Shown: one piece after another, positions 1-8,430 of the stretch
How the letters are laid out: every line of letters starts with the position of its first letter
Numbering within the stretch: position 1 is the first letter of the stretch
Assembly (NCBI GenBank): GCA_037893245.1
Contig: JBAIAA010000013.1
Coordinates: 372,001 to 436,000 of the forward strand
DNA from: Crossaster papposus
Taxonomy: Eukaryota; Echinodermata; Asteroidea; Velatida; Solasteridae
Direction: 5' to 3'
DNA length: 64,000 bases
Position numbers and translations under genes: made by a program
Notes under the pieces: model-generated
What the model was told of the DNA's origin: nothing
Seen by the model: only the letters and a program-made list of their open reading frames with translations
Database searches by the model: none

Positions 1-42
1 CCCATAACCCAGAGGTCCGAGGATCGAAACCTCGCTCTGCTA
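1..42 (+). pseudogene. Partial A1 initiator-tRNA-like element cut by the window edge
   Basis: The window opens inside the anticodon loop of an A1 copy. Its anticodon-stem 3' strand, variable region, T arm with an intact B-box-like GATCGAAAC, and acceptor 3' strand are present. The 5' 30 nt lie outside the window. The unit containing it then continues normally to 772. Confidence 0.9.
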
Positions 43-779
43 ACAAGTTTTTGGTATGACATGAGGTACTCGACTCGGAGTGACAAAGTAGACACTTTCT
101 TGGTCAGTACCCGAGAGTTTGGTTGACCACAACCTCGGTCTGCTCAGGATAATTATTTCCTTGAAAGTGATTTCATTTTCATTACAAATAGTTACGCAGA
201 GTGGTGCAGTGGGAAGTGTGATGGGCCCATAACCCAGAGGCCCGAGGACCGAAACCTCGCTCTGCTAAAGAGGTATTTTTGCTTCACTGTTATTCAAATT
301 TAATAATTATTTTAGAATGTTTTTATAATGTCTGCTTTTATTTTGTTTGTTGTTTTTCTAAATTTACATGAGGCATGGTGGCGCAGTGGAAGCTTGCTGG
401 GCCTATAACCCAGAGTGCCGAGGATCAAAACCTCGTTCTGCTGCTAATAAGTTTTTGGTATGACTTGAAGTACTCGACTCAGAGTGACAAAGTAGACCCT
501 TTCTTGGTCAGTAACCGAGAGTTCGGATGATCACAACCTCGGTCTGCTCAGGATAATTTTGTATTTGATAGGGATTTCATTTTCATTAAAAATAGTTACG
601 CAGAGTAGTGCAGCGGGAGCGTGATGGGCCCATAGCCCAGAGGTCCGAGGACCAAAACCTCGCTTTGCTAACTAGGTATGTTTGCTTCACTGCTATTCAC
701 ATTTAATAAATATTGTAGAATGTTTTTAGAATGTCTGCTTTCATTTTGTTTGCATTTTCTAAATTTACATGAGGCATAG

Positions 780-790
780 TGGCGCAGTTG
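780..790 (+). promoter_or_regulatory. A1 A-box-like site (one lesion)
   Basis: TGGCGCAGTTG matches the tRNA-iMet A box TGGCGCAGTGG except that the first G of the GG pair (tRNA G18) is T. This pattern is constant in nearly all A1 copies. It should weaken TFIIIC contact; this is inference. Confidence 0.6.
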
Positions 791-823
791 AAGCGTGCTG
801 GGCCCATAACCCAGAGGTCCGAG

Positions 824-832
824 GATCGAAAC
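824..832 (+). promoter_or_regulatory. A1 B-box-like site (intact)
   Basis: GATCGAAAC is the exact eukaryotic iMet form of the RNA polymerase III B box (GWTCRANNC). It is intact in most A1 copies from 1 to 53 kb. In many copies from 53 to 64 kb, and at 43.6 and 48.2 kb, the first G is T. Confidence 0.7.
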
Positions 833-849
833 CTCGCTCTGCTAACAAG

Positions 850-854
850 TTTTT
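850..854 (+). terminator. T5 run after A1 (Pol III-type terminator)
   Basis: TTTTT begins 6 nt after the A1 discriminator base. A run of four or more T shortly downstream is what eukaryotic tRNA genes use to stop RNA polymerase III. It is conserved in nearly all units. Confidence 0.6.
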
Positions 855-875
855 GGTATGACATGAGGTACTCGA

Positions 876-947
876 CTCGGAGTGACAAAGTAGACACTTT
901 CTTGGTCAGTACCCTAGAGTTTGGTTGACCACAACCTCGGTCTGCTC
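876..947 (+). pseudogene. A-relic: strongly diverged initiator-tRNA-derived sequence
   Basis: The spacer between A1 and A2 hides a third tRNA-derived element. Aligned without gaps to the canonical iMet core from position 3, I count about 46 matches in 70. The best-kept parts are the start (CGGAGTGACAAAGTAGAC against CAGAGTGGCGCAGTGGAA) and the end (ACCTCGGTCTGCT against ACCTCGCTCTGCT). In most copies the anticodon arm still pairs (CTTGG, loop TCAGTAC, CCGAG); in this copy CCTAG replaces CCGAG and weakens it. The T arm no longer pairs in tRNA register and instead contains GGTTG-ACCA-CAACC. The A-box region is lost. It could be an older decayed copy of the same gene. Confidence 0.78.
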
Positions 948-996
948 AGGATAATTATTTCCTTGAAAGTGATTTCATTTTCATTACAAATAGTTA

Positions 997-1069
997 CGCA
1001 GAGTGGTGCAGTGGGAAGCGTGATGGGCCCATAACCCAGAGGCCCGAGGACCGAAACCTCGCTCTGCTA
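997..1069 (+). pseudogene. A2: initiator tRNA-Met(CAT)-like element
   Basis: This 73-nt tRNA-like sequence has acceptor strands CGCAGAG/CTCTGCT pairing at six of seven positions (C1-T72 mismatched), D stem GTGC/GCGT with an 8-nt loop AGTGGGAA that keeps the GG pair, anticodon stem ATGGG/CCCAG (first pair A-G mismatched), loop CCCATAA with CAT, and T stem CGAGG/CCTCG. T55 has become C (loop ACCGAAA), which damages both the tRNA T loop and the B box. The A-box region TGGTGCAGTGGG fits the general consensus. It has the best acceptor stem, with B2, but is an unlikely functional tRNA because of T55C. In many copies from 21 kb onward the following T run is four instead of five, which makes those units 801 bp. 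Confidence 0.9.
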
Positions 1070-1173
1070 AAGAGGTATTTTTGCTTCACTGTTATTCAAA
1101 TTTAATAATTATTTTAGAATGTTTTTAGAATGTCTGTTTTTATTTTGTTTGTTGTTTTTCTAAATTTACATGA
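1070..1173 (+). repeat. T-rich spacer between A2 and B1
   Basis: This 104-bp AT-rich spacer (T-rich on the + strand) contains a short direct repeat AGAATGTTTTTAGAATGT and ends TCTAAATTTACATGA just before B1. The spacer between B2 and the next A1 (1473-1574) is its diverged twin with the same landmarks. I see no gene or other recognisable signal in it beyond the T run after A2. Confidence 0.8.
1078..1082 (+). terminator. T5 run after A2 (Pol III-type terminator)
   Basis: TTTTT starts 9 nt after A2. It is shortened to TTTT in copies near 21.5, 23.9, 24.7, 27.1, 32.7, 43.8, 48.5, 49.3 and 53.9 kb and most copies from 57 kb on, which accounts for the 801-bp unit length there. Confidence 0.55.
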
Positions 1174-1180
1174 GGCATGG

Positions 1181-1191
1181 TGGCGCAGTGG
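1181..1191 (+). promoter_or_regulatory. B1 A-box (intact)
   Basis: TGGCGCAGTGG equals the initiator tRNA A box. Copies at about 2.8, 5.2, 6.0, 6.8, 10.0, 11.6, 12.4 and 13.2 kb read TGGTGCAGTGG, still within consensus. Confidence 0.7.
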
Positions 1192-1224
1192 AAGCTTGCT
1201 GGGCCTATAACCCAGAGTGCCGAG

Positions 1225-1233
1225 GATCAAAAC
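1225..1233 (+). promoter_or_regulatory. B1 B-box (consensus)
   Basis: GATCAAAAC satisfies GWTCRANNC. The copy near 27.28 kb reads GATCGAAAC, the parental form, and looks like reversion or conversion from A1. Confidence 0.65.
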
Positions 1234-1253
1234 CTCGTTCTGCTGCTAATAAG

Positions 1254-1258
1254 TTTTT
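1254..1258 (+). terminator. T5 run after B1 (Pol III-type terminator)
   Basis: TTTTT starts 9 nt after B1. Some copies (20.9, 24.1, 35.3, 37.9, 46.4, 51.8 kb) have a G to T change giving TTTTTT; the copy at 18.49 kb has a still longer T run, producing an 803-bp unit. Copies at 44.8 and 50.2 kb are interrupted (TTGTTG). Confidence 0.55.
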
Positions 1259-1279
1259 GGTATGACTTGAAGTACTCGA

Positions 1280-1351
1280 CTCAGAGTGACAAAGTAGACC
1301 CTTTCTTGGTCAGTAACCGAGAGTTCGGATGATCACAACCTCGGTCTGCTC
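1280..1351 (+). pseudogene. B-relic: diverged initiator-tRNA-derived sequence
   Basis: This is the B-half counterpart of the A-relic and closer to the parent. Ungapped over 70 nt I count about 51 matches to the iMet core, including CAGAGTG at the start, AACC plus GAG in the anticodon-stem region, ATCACAACCT at the T arm and TCTGCT at the acceptor end. A B-box remnant GATCACAAC survives. The anticodon position reads AGT. The agreement in length and register for both relics makes chance similarity very unlikely. Confidence 0.82.
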
Positions 1352-1400
1352 AGGATAATTTTGTATTTGATAGGGATTTCATTTTCATTAAAAATAGTTA

Positions 1401-1472
1401 CGCAGAGTAGTGCAGCGGGAGCGTGATGGGCCCATAGCCCAGAGGTCCGAGGACCAAAACCTCGCTTTGCTA
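1401..1472 (+). pseudogene. B2: initiator tRNA-Met(CAT)-like element
   Basis: This tRNA-like sequence has acceptor CGCAGAG against CTTTGCT (one mismatch plus one G-T pair), position 9 changed to A, D loop AGCGGGA, anticodon stem ATGGG/CCCAG, loop CCCATAG (CAT kept, A38 to G), T stem CGAGG/CCTCG and T loop ACCAAAA (T55C and G57A). The A-box TAGTGCAGCGGG fits the general consensus; the B box is degraded. Several units read GAGCAG or GAGAAG in the acceptor strand instead of GAGTAG. Confidence 0.88.
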
Positions 1473-2282
1473 ACTAGGTATGTTTGCTTCACTGCTATTC
1501 ACATTTAATAAATATTGTAGAATGTTTTTAGAATGTCTGCTTTCATTTTGTTTGCATTTTCTAAATTTACATGAGGCATAGTGGCGCAGTTGAAGCGTGC
1601 TGGGCCCATAACCCAGAGGTCCGAGGATCGAAACCTCGCTCTGCTAACAAGTTTTTGGTATGACATAAGGTACTCGACTCGGAGTGACAAAGTAGACACT
1701 TTCTTGGTCAGTACCCGAGAGTTTGGTTGACCACAACCTCGGTCTGCTCAGGATAATTATTTCCTTGAAAGTGATTTCATTTTCATTACAAATAGTTACG
1801 CAGAGTGGTGCAGTGGGAAGCGTGATGGGCCCATAACCCAGAGGCCCGAGGACCGAAACCTCGCTCTGCTAAAGAGGTATTTTTGCTTCACTGTTATTCA
1901 AATTTAATAATTATTTTAGAATGTTTTTAGAATGTCTGCTTTTATTTTGTTTGTTGTTTTTCTAAATTTACATGAGGCATGGTGGCGCAGTGGAAGCTTG
2001 CTGGGCCTATAACCCATAGTGCCGAGGATCAAAACCTCGTTCTGCTGCTAATAAGTTTTTGGTATGACTTGAAGTACTCGACTCAGAGTGACAAAGTAGA
2101 CCCTTTCTTGGTCAGTAACCGAGAGTTCGGATGATCACAACCTCGGTCTGCTCAGGATAATTTTGTATTTGATAGGGATTTCATTTTCATTAAAAATAGT
2201 TACGCAGAGCAGTGCAGCGGGAGCGTGATGGGCCCATAGCCCAGAGGTCCGAGGACCAAAACCTCGCTTTGCTAACTAGGTA

Positions 2283-2287
2283 TTTTT
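2283..2287 (+). terminator. T5 run after B2 (Pol III-type terminator)
   Basis: TTTTT follows the B2 at 2203-2274 by 8 nt. In a subset of units (near 0.68, 1.48, 3.89, 8.70, 10.31 and 17.12 kb) the stretch is TATGTTTGC, leaving only TTT, so that B2 lacks a standard terminator. Confidence 0.5.
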
Positions 2288-3799
2288 GCTTCACTGCTAT
2301 TCACATTTAATAAATATTGTAGAATGTTTTTAGAATGTCTGATTTCATTTTGTTTGCATTTTCTAAATTTACATGAGGCATAGTGGCGCAGTTGAAGCGT
2401 GCTGGGCCCATAACCCAGAGGTCCGAGGATCGAAACCTCGCTCTGCTAACAAGTTTTTGGTATGACATGAGGTACTCGACTCGGAGTGACAAAGTAGACA
2501 CTTTCTTGGTCAGTACCCGAGAGTTTGGTAGACCACAACCTCGGTCTGCTCAGGATAATTATTTCCTTGAAAGTGATTTCATTTTCATTACAAATAGTTA
2601 CGCAGAGTGGTGCAGTGGGAAGCGTGATGGGCCCATAACCCAGAGGCCCGAGGACCGAAACCTCGCTCTGCTAAAGAGGTATTTTTGCTTCACTGTTATT
2701 CAAATATAATAATTATTTTAGAATGTTTTTAGAATGTCTGCTTTTATTTTGTTTGTTGTTTTTCTAAATTTACATGAGGCATGGTGGTGCAGTGGAAGCT
2801 TGCTGGGCCTATAACCCAGAGTGCCGAGGATCAAAACCTCGTTCTGTTGCTAATAAGTTTTTGGTATGACTTGAAGTACTCGACTCAGAGTGACAAAGTA
2901 GACCCTTTCTTGGTCAGTAACCGAGAGTTCGGATGATCACAACCTCGGTCTGCTCAGGATAATTTTGTATTTGATAGGGATTTCATTTTTATTAAAAATA
3001 GTTACGCAGAGTAGTGCAGCGGGAGCGTGATGGGCCCATAGCCCAGAGGTCCGAGGACCAAAACCTCGCTTTGCTAACTAGGTATTTTTGCTTCACTGCT
3101 ATTCACATTTAATAAATATTGTGGAATGTTTTTAGAATGTCTGCTTTCATTTTGTTTGCATTTTCTAAATTTACATGAGGCATAGTGGCGCAGTTGAAGC
3201 GTGCTGGGCCCATAACCCAAAGGTCCGAGAATCGAAACCTCGCTCTGCTAACAAGTTTTGGGTATGACATGAGGTACTCGACTCGGAGTGACAAAGTAGA
3301 CACTTTCTTGGTCAGTACCCGAGAGTTTGCTTGACCACAACCTCGGTCTGCTCAGGATAATTATTTCCTTGAAAGTGATTTCATTTTCATTACAAATAGT
3401 TACGCAGAGTGGTGCAGTGGGAAGCGTGATGGGCCCATAACCCAGAGGCCCGAGGACCGAAACCTTGCTCTGCTAAAGAGGTATTTTTGCTTCACTGTTA
3501 TTCAAATTTAATAATTATTTTAAAATGTTTTTAGAATGTCTGCTTTTATTTTGTTTGTTGTTTTTCTAAATTCACATGAGGCATGGTGGCGCAGTGGAAG
3601 CTTGCTGGGCCTATAACCCAGAGTGCCGAGGATCAAAACCTCGTTCTGCTGCTAATAAGTTTTTGGTATGACTTGAAGTACTCGACTCGGAGTGACAAAG
3701 TAGACCCTTTCTTGGTCAGTAACCGAGAGTTCGGATGATCACAACCTCGGTCTGCTCAGGATAATTTTGTATTTGATAGGGATTTTATTTTCATTAAAA

Positions 3800-6700
3800 A
3801 TAGTTACGCAGAGTAGTGCAGCGGGAGCGTGATGGGCCCATAGCCCAGAGGTCCGAGGACCAAAACCTCGCTTTGCTAACTAGGTATGTTTGCTTCACTG
3901 CTATTCACATTTAATAAATATTGTAGAATGTTTTTAGAATGTCTGCTTTCATTTTGTTTGCATTTTCTAAATTTACATGAGGCATAGTGGCGCAGTTGAA
4001 GCGTGCTGGGCCCATAACCCAGAGGTCCGAGGATTGAAACCTCGCTCTGCTAACAAGTTTTTGGTATGACATAAGGTACTCGACTCGGAGTGACAAAGTA
4101 GACACTTTCTTGGTCAGTACCCGAGAGTTTGGTTGACCACAACCTCGGTCTGCTCAGGATAATTATTTCCTTGAAAGTGATTTCATTTTCATTACAAATA
4201 GTTACGCAGAGTGGTGCAGTGGGAAGCGTGATGGGCCCATAACCCAGAGGCCCGAGGACCGAAACCTCGCTCTGCTAAAGAGGTATTTTTGCTTCACTGT
4301 TATTCAAATTTAATAATTATTTTAGAATGTTTTTAGAATGTCTGCTTTTATTTTGTTTGTTGTTTTTCTAAATTTACATGAGGCATGGTGGCGCAGTGGA
4401 AGCTTGCTGGGCCTATAACCCAGAGTGCCGAGGATCAAAACCTCGTTCTGCTGCTAATAAGTTTTTGGTATGACTTGAAGTACTCGACTCAGAGTGACAA
4501 AGTAGACCCTTTCTTGGTCAGTAACCGAGAGTTCGGATGATCACAACCTCGGTCTGCTCAGGATAATTTTGTATTTGATAGGGATTTCATTTTCATTAAA
4601 AATAGTTACGCAGAGCAGTGCAGCGGGAGCGTGATGGGCCCATAGCCCAGAGGTCCGAGGACCAAAACCTCGCTTTGCTAACTAGGTATTTTTGCTTCAC
4701 TGCTATTCACATTTAATAAATATTGTAGAATGTTTTTAGAATGTCTGATTTCATTTTGTTTGCATTTTCTAAATTTACATGAGGCATAGTGGCGCAGTTG
4801 AAGCGTGCTGGGCCCATAACCCAGAGGTCCGAAGATCGAAACCTCGCTCTGCTAACAAGTTTTTGGTATGACATGAGGTACTCGACTCGGAGTGACAAAG
4901 TAGACACTTTCTTGGTCAGTACCCGAGAGTTTGGTAGACCACAACCTCGGTCTGCTCAGGATAATTATTTCCTTGAAAGTGATTTCATTTTCATTACAAA
5001 TAGTTACGCAGAGTGGTGCAGTGGGAAGCGTGATGGGCCCATAACCCAGAGGCCCGAGGACCGAAACCTCGCTCTGCTAAAGAGGTATTTTTGCTTCACT
5101 GTTATTCAAATATAATAATTATTTTAGAATGTTTTTAGAATGTCTGCTTTTATTTTGTTTGTTGTTTTTCTAAATTTACATGAGGCATGGTGGTGCAGTG
5201 GAAGCTTGCTGGGCCTATAACCCAGAGTGCCGAGGATCAAAACCTCGTTCTGTTGCTAATAAGTTTTTGGTATGACTTGAAGTACTCGACTCAGAGTGAC
5301 AAAGTAGACCCTTTCTTGGTCAGTAACCGAGAGTTCGGATGATCACAACCTCGGTCTGCTCAGGATAATTTTGTATTTGATAGGGATTTCATTTTCATTA
5401 AAAATAGTTACGCAGAGTAGTGCAGCGGGAGCGTGATGGGCCCATAGCCCAGAGGTCCGAGGACCAAAACCTCGCTTTGCTAACTAGGTATTTTTGCTTC
5501 ACTGCTATTCACATTTAATAAATATTGTAGAATGTTTTTAGAATGTCTGATTTCATTTTGTTTGCATTTTCTAAATTTACATGAGGCATAGTGGCGCAGT
5601 TGAAGCGTGCTGGGCCCATAACCCAGAGGTCCGAGGATCGAAACCTCGCTCTGCTAACAAGTTTTTGGTATGACATGAGGTACTCGACTCGGAGTGACAA
5701 AGTAGACACTTTCTTGGTCAGTACCCGAGAGTTTGGTAGACCACAACCTCGGTCTGCTCAGGATAATTATTTCCTTGAAAGTGATTTCATTTTCATTACA
5801 AATAGTTACGCAGAGTGGTGCAGTGGGAAGCGTGATGGGCCCATAACCCAGAGGCCCGAGGACCGAAACCTCGCTCTGCTAAAGAGGTATTTTTGCTTCA
5901 CTGTTATTCAAATATAATAATTATTTTAGAATGTTTTTAGAATGTCTGCTTTTATTTTGTTTGTTGTTTTTCTAAATTTACATGAGGCATGGTGGTGCAG
6001 TGGAAGCTTGCTGGGCCTATAACCCAGAGTGCCGAGGATCAAAACCTCGTTCTGTTGCTAATAAGTTTTTGGTATGACTTGAAGTACTCGACTCAGAGTG
6101 ACAAAGTAGACCCTTTCTTGGTCAGTAACCGAGAGTTCGGATGATCACAACCTCGGTCTGCTCAGGATAATTTTGTATTTGATAGGGATTTCATTTTCAT
6201 TAAAAATAGTTACGCAGAGTAGTGCAGCGGGAGCGTGATGGGCCCATAGCCCAGAGGTCCGAGGACCAAAACCTCGCTTTGCTAACTAGGTATTTTTGCT
6301 TCACTGCTATTCACATTTAATAAATATTGTAGAATGTTTTTTAGAATGTCTGATTTCATTTTGTTTGCATTTTCTAAATTTACATGAGGAATAGTGGCGC
6401 AGTTGAAGCGTGCTGGGCCCATAACCCAGAGGTCCGAGGATCGAAACCTCGCTCTGCTAACAAGTTTTTGGTATGACATGAGGTACTCGACTCGGAGTGA
6501 CAAAGTAGACACTTTCTTGGTCAGTACCCGAGAGTTTGGTAGACCACAACCTCGGTCTGCTCAGGATAATTATTTCCTTGAAAGTGATTTCATTTTCATT
6601 ACAAATAGTTACGCAGAGTGGTGCAGTGGGAAGCGTGATGGGCCCATAACCCAGAGGCCCGAGGACCGAAACCTCGCTCTGCTAAAGAGGTATTTTTGCT

Positions 6701-8430
6701 TCACTGTTATTCAAATATAATAATTATTTTAGAATGTTTTTAGAATGTCTGCTTTTATTTTGTTTGTTGTTTTTCTAAATTTACATGAGGCATGGTGGTG
6801 CAGTGGAAGCTTGCTGGGCCTATAACCCAGAGTGCCGAGGATCAAAACCTCGTTCTGTTGCTAATAAGTTTTTGGTATGACTTGAAGTACTCGACTCAGA
6901 GTGACAAAGTAGACCCTTTCTTGGTCAGTAACCGAGAGTTCGGATGATCACAACCTCGGTCTGCTCAGGATAATTTTGTATTTGATAGGGATTTCATTTT
7001 CATTAAAAATAGTTACGCAGAGTAGTGCAGCGGGAGCGTGATGGGCCCATAGCCCAGAGGTCCGAGGACCAAAACCTCGCTTTGCTAACTAGGTATTTTT
7101 GCTTCACTGCTATTCACATTTAATAAATATTGTGGAATGTTTTTAGAATGTCTGCTTTCATTTTGTTTGCATTTTCTAAATTTACATGAGGCATAGTGGC
7201 GCAGTTGAAGCGTGCTGGGCCCATAACCCAAAGGTCCGAGGATCGAAACCTCGCTCTGCTAACAAATTTTGGGTATGACATGAGGTACTCGACTCGGAGT
7301 GACAAAGTAGACACTTTCTTGGTCAGTACCCGAGAGTTTGCTTGACCACAACCTCGGTCTGCTCAGGATAATTATTTCCTTGAAAGTGATTTCATTTTCA
7401 TTACAAATAGTTACGCAGAGTGGTGCAGTGGGAAGCGTGATGGGCCCATAACCCAGAGGCCCGAGGACCGAAACCTTGCTCTGCTAAAGAGGTATTTTTG
7501 CTTCACTGTTATTCAAATTTAATAATTATTTTAAAATGTTTTTAGAATGTCTGCTTTTATTTTGTTTGTTGTTTTTCTAAATTCACATGAGGCATGGTGG
7601 CGCAGTGGAAGCTTGCTGGGCCTATAACCCAGAGTGCCGAGGATCAAAACCTTGTTCTGCTGCTAATAAGTTTTTGGTATGACTTGAAGTACTCGACTCG
7701 GAGTGACAAAGTAGACCCTTTCTTGGTCAGTAACCGAGAGTTCGGATGATCACAACCTCGGTCTGCTCAGGATAATTTTGTATTTGATAGGGATTTCATT
7801 TTCATTAAAAATAGTTACGCAGAGTAGTGCAGCGGGAGCGTGATGGGCCCATAGCCAAGAGGTCCGAGGACCAAAACCTCGCTTTGCTAACTAGGTATTT
7901 TTGCTTCACTGCTATTCACATTTAATAAATATTGTAGAATGTTTTTAGAATGTCTGATTTCATTTTGTTTGCATTTTCTAAATTTACATGAGGCATAGTG
8001 GCGCAGTTGAAGCGTGCTGGGCCCATAACCCAGAGGTCCGAGGATCGAAACCTCGCTCTGCTAACAAGTTTTTGGTATGACATGAGGTACTCGACTCGGA
8101 GTGACAAAGTAGACACTTTCTTGGTCAGTACCCGAGAGTTTGGTTGACCACAACCTCGGTCTGCTCAGGATAATTATTTCCTTGAAAGTGATTTCATTTT
8201 CATTACAAATAGTTACGCAGAGTGGTGCAGTGGAAAGCGTGATGGGCCCATAACCCAGAGGCCCGAGGACCGAAACCTCGCTCTGCTAAAGAGGTATTTT
8301 TGCTTCACTGTTATTCAAATTTAATAATTATTTTAGAATGTTTTTAGAATGTCTGCTTTTATTTTGTTTGTTGTTTTTCTAAATTTACATGAGGCATGGT
8401 GGCGCAGTGGAAGCTTGCTGGGCCTATAAC
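3800..8430 (+). repeat. 4.6-kb segment, first copy (partner at 10217-14847, offset 6417 bp)
   Basis: Private variants recur at exactly 6417 bp in the second copy: an extra T in the spacer before the A1 at 6388 and 12805, AACCCAAAGG in the A1 at 7190 and 13607, AACCTTGTTC in B1 near 7650 and 14067, AGCCAAGAGG in B2 near 7853 and 14270, and TGGAAAGCG in A2 near 8231 and 14648. The match ends near 8.43 kb, where the downstream B1 sequences differ. The left limit lies between about 3.79 and 3.88 kb. Confidence 0.85.

Larger units (their letters stand above)
773..844 (+). pseudogene. A1: initiator tRNA-Met(CAT)-like element
   Basis: This 72-nt sequence folds as a tRNA: anticodon stem CTGGG/CCCAG around loop CCCATAA (anticodon CAT at 805-807), T stem CGAGG/CCTCG around loop ATCGAAA, variable region AGGTC, discriminator A. 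The three G:C pairs of the anticodon stem and A54/A60 identify a eukaryotic initiator tRNA rather than an elongator. From the D-stem 3' strand onward it looks like an intact animal iMet as I remember it. Lesions are at the 5' side: acceptor strand GGCATAG against CTCTGCT gives G1-T72 instead of A1-T72 and a mismatch at pair 5-68, and D-loop G18 is T (AGTTGAA). The B-box-like GATCGAAAC is intact. I infer a pseudogene or tRNA-like RNA source rather than a working initiator tRNA. Copies in 81 units; many between 53 and 64 kb also carry G53 to T. Confidence 0.9.
773..1173 (+). repeat. A half-unit (401 bp)
   Basis: This half holds A1, the A-relic and A2. It aligns end to end with the following 401 bp (B half): same element order, same spacer landmarks (GTTTTTGGTATGAC, CTTGGTCAGTA, TTTCATTTTCATTA, AGAATGTTTTTAGAATGT). 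The halves differ by many substitutions and a few 1-3 bp indels. The 802-bp unit is therefore a diverged dimer of a 401-bp ancestor that is now inherited as a block. Confidence 0.93.
1174..1245 (+). pseudogene. B1: initiator-tRNA-derived element with anticodon changed to TAT
   Basis: This tRNA-like sequence has anticodon stem CTGGG/CCCAG and T stem CGAGG/CCTCG intact. The anticodon loop is CCTATAA, so the initiator anticodon CAT has become TAT (1206-1208). The acceptor stem is weak: GGCATGG against TTCTGCT has three G-T pairs and one mismatch. The D stem has one mismatch (GCGC/GCTT), the variable region is AGTGC, and the discriminator is G. The A-box TGGCGCAGTGG and a B-box fitting GWTCRANNC (GATCAAAAC) are both present, the only element of the six with both. 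It contains the single AAGCTT of the unit. It is absent from the 623-bp units. Confidence 0.88.
773..1574 (+). repeat. Representative complete 802-bp unit (A half + B half)
   Basis: One full unit, defined from the first base of A1 to the base before the next A1. Element order is A1, A-relic, A2, T-rich spacer, B1, B-relic, B2, T-rich spacer. Anticodon positions are spaced 103, 122, 176, 106, 121 and 174 bp, so each half sums to exactly 401 bp. The unit has one AAGCTT (in B1) and GGGCCC in A1, A2 and B2, which would give diagnostic restriction ladders. Adding the offset between A1 starts projects these elements onto most other units. Confidence 0.96.
1174..1574 (+). repeat. B half-unit (401 bp)
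   Basis: This half holds B1, the B-relic and B2 and is the diverged partner of the A half. It differs diagnostically from A in the B1 anticodon (TAT rather than CAT), a 3-bp longer gap between B1 and its relic, the relic sequence GGATGATCACAACC in place of GGTTGACCACAACC, and a TTTGTATTTGATAGGG stretch after the relic. Confidence 0.93.

Noticed and set aside
773-844. A1 as a working initiator tRNA-Met gene
   Set aside because: The distinctive A1-U72 pair is replaced by G-U, pair 5-68 is mismatched and D-loop G18 is lost in nearly all copies, so correct folding and initiator identity are doubtful. It is listed as tRNA-like.
703-897. Minus-strand 64-codon open frame repeated in most units (and a 76-codon form at 6282-6512 and 12699-12929)
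   Set aside because: It runs antisense through A1 and its spacer, recurs only because the units are near identical, and is lengthened or lost by single indels or substitutions in several units. No recognisable domain or start context, and changes follow tRNA-like sequence rather than codon positions.
876-947. A-relic as a threonine tRNA (anticodon position AGT)
   Set aside because: The anticodon arm pairs, but the T arm does not fold in register, the D arm lacks the GG pair, and the sequence aligns ungapped with iMet. The AGT is best seen as drift.
2383-2709. Plus-strand 108-codon open frame (also at 4789, 5591, 6394, 9602, 11206, 12008, 12811 and 33249)
   Set aside because: It spans A1, the relic and A2 and stays open only where a relic TGA has become AGA or GGA (GGTAGACC or GGTGGACC for GGTTGACC). 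Its sequence is translated tRNA-like DNA, including a repeated peptide from the two T arms; most units have a stop there.
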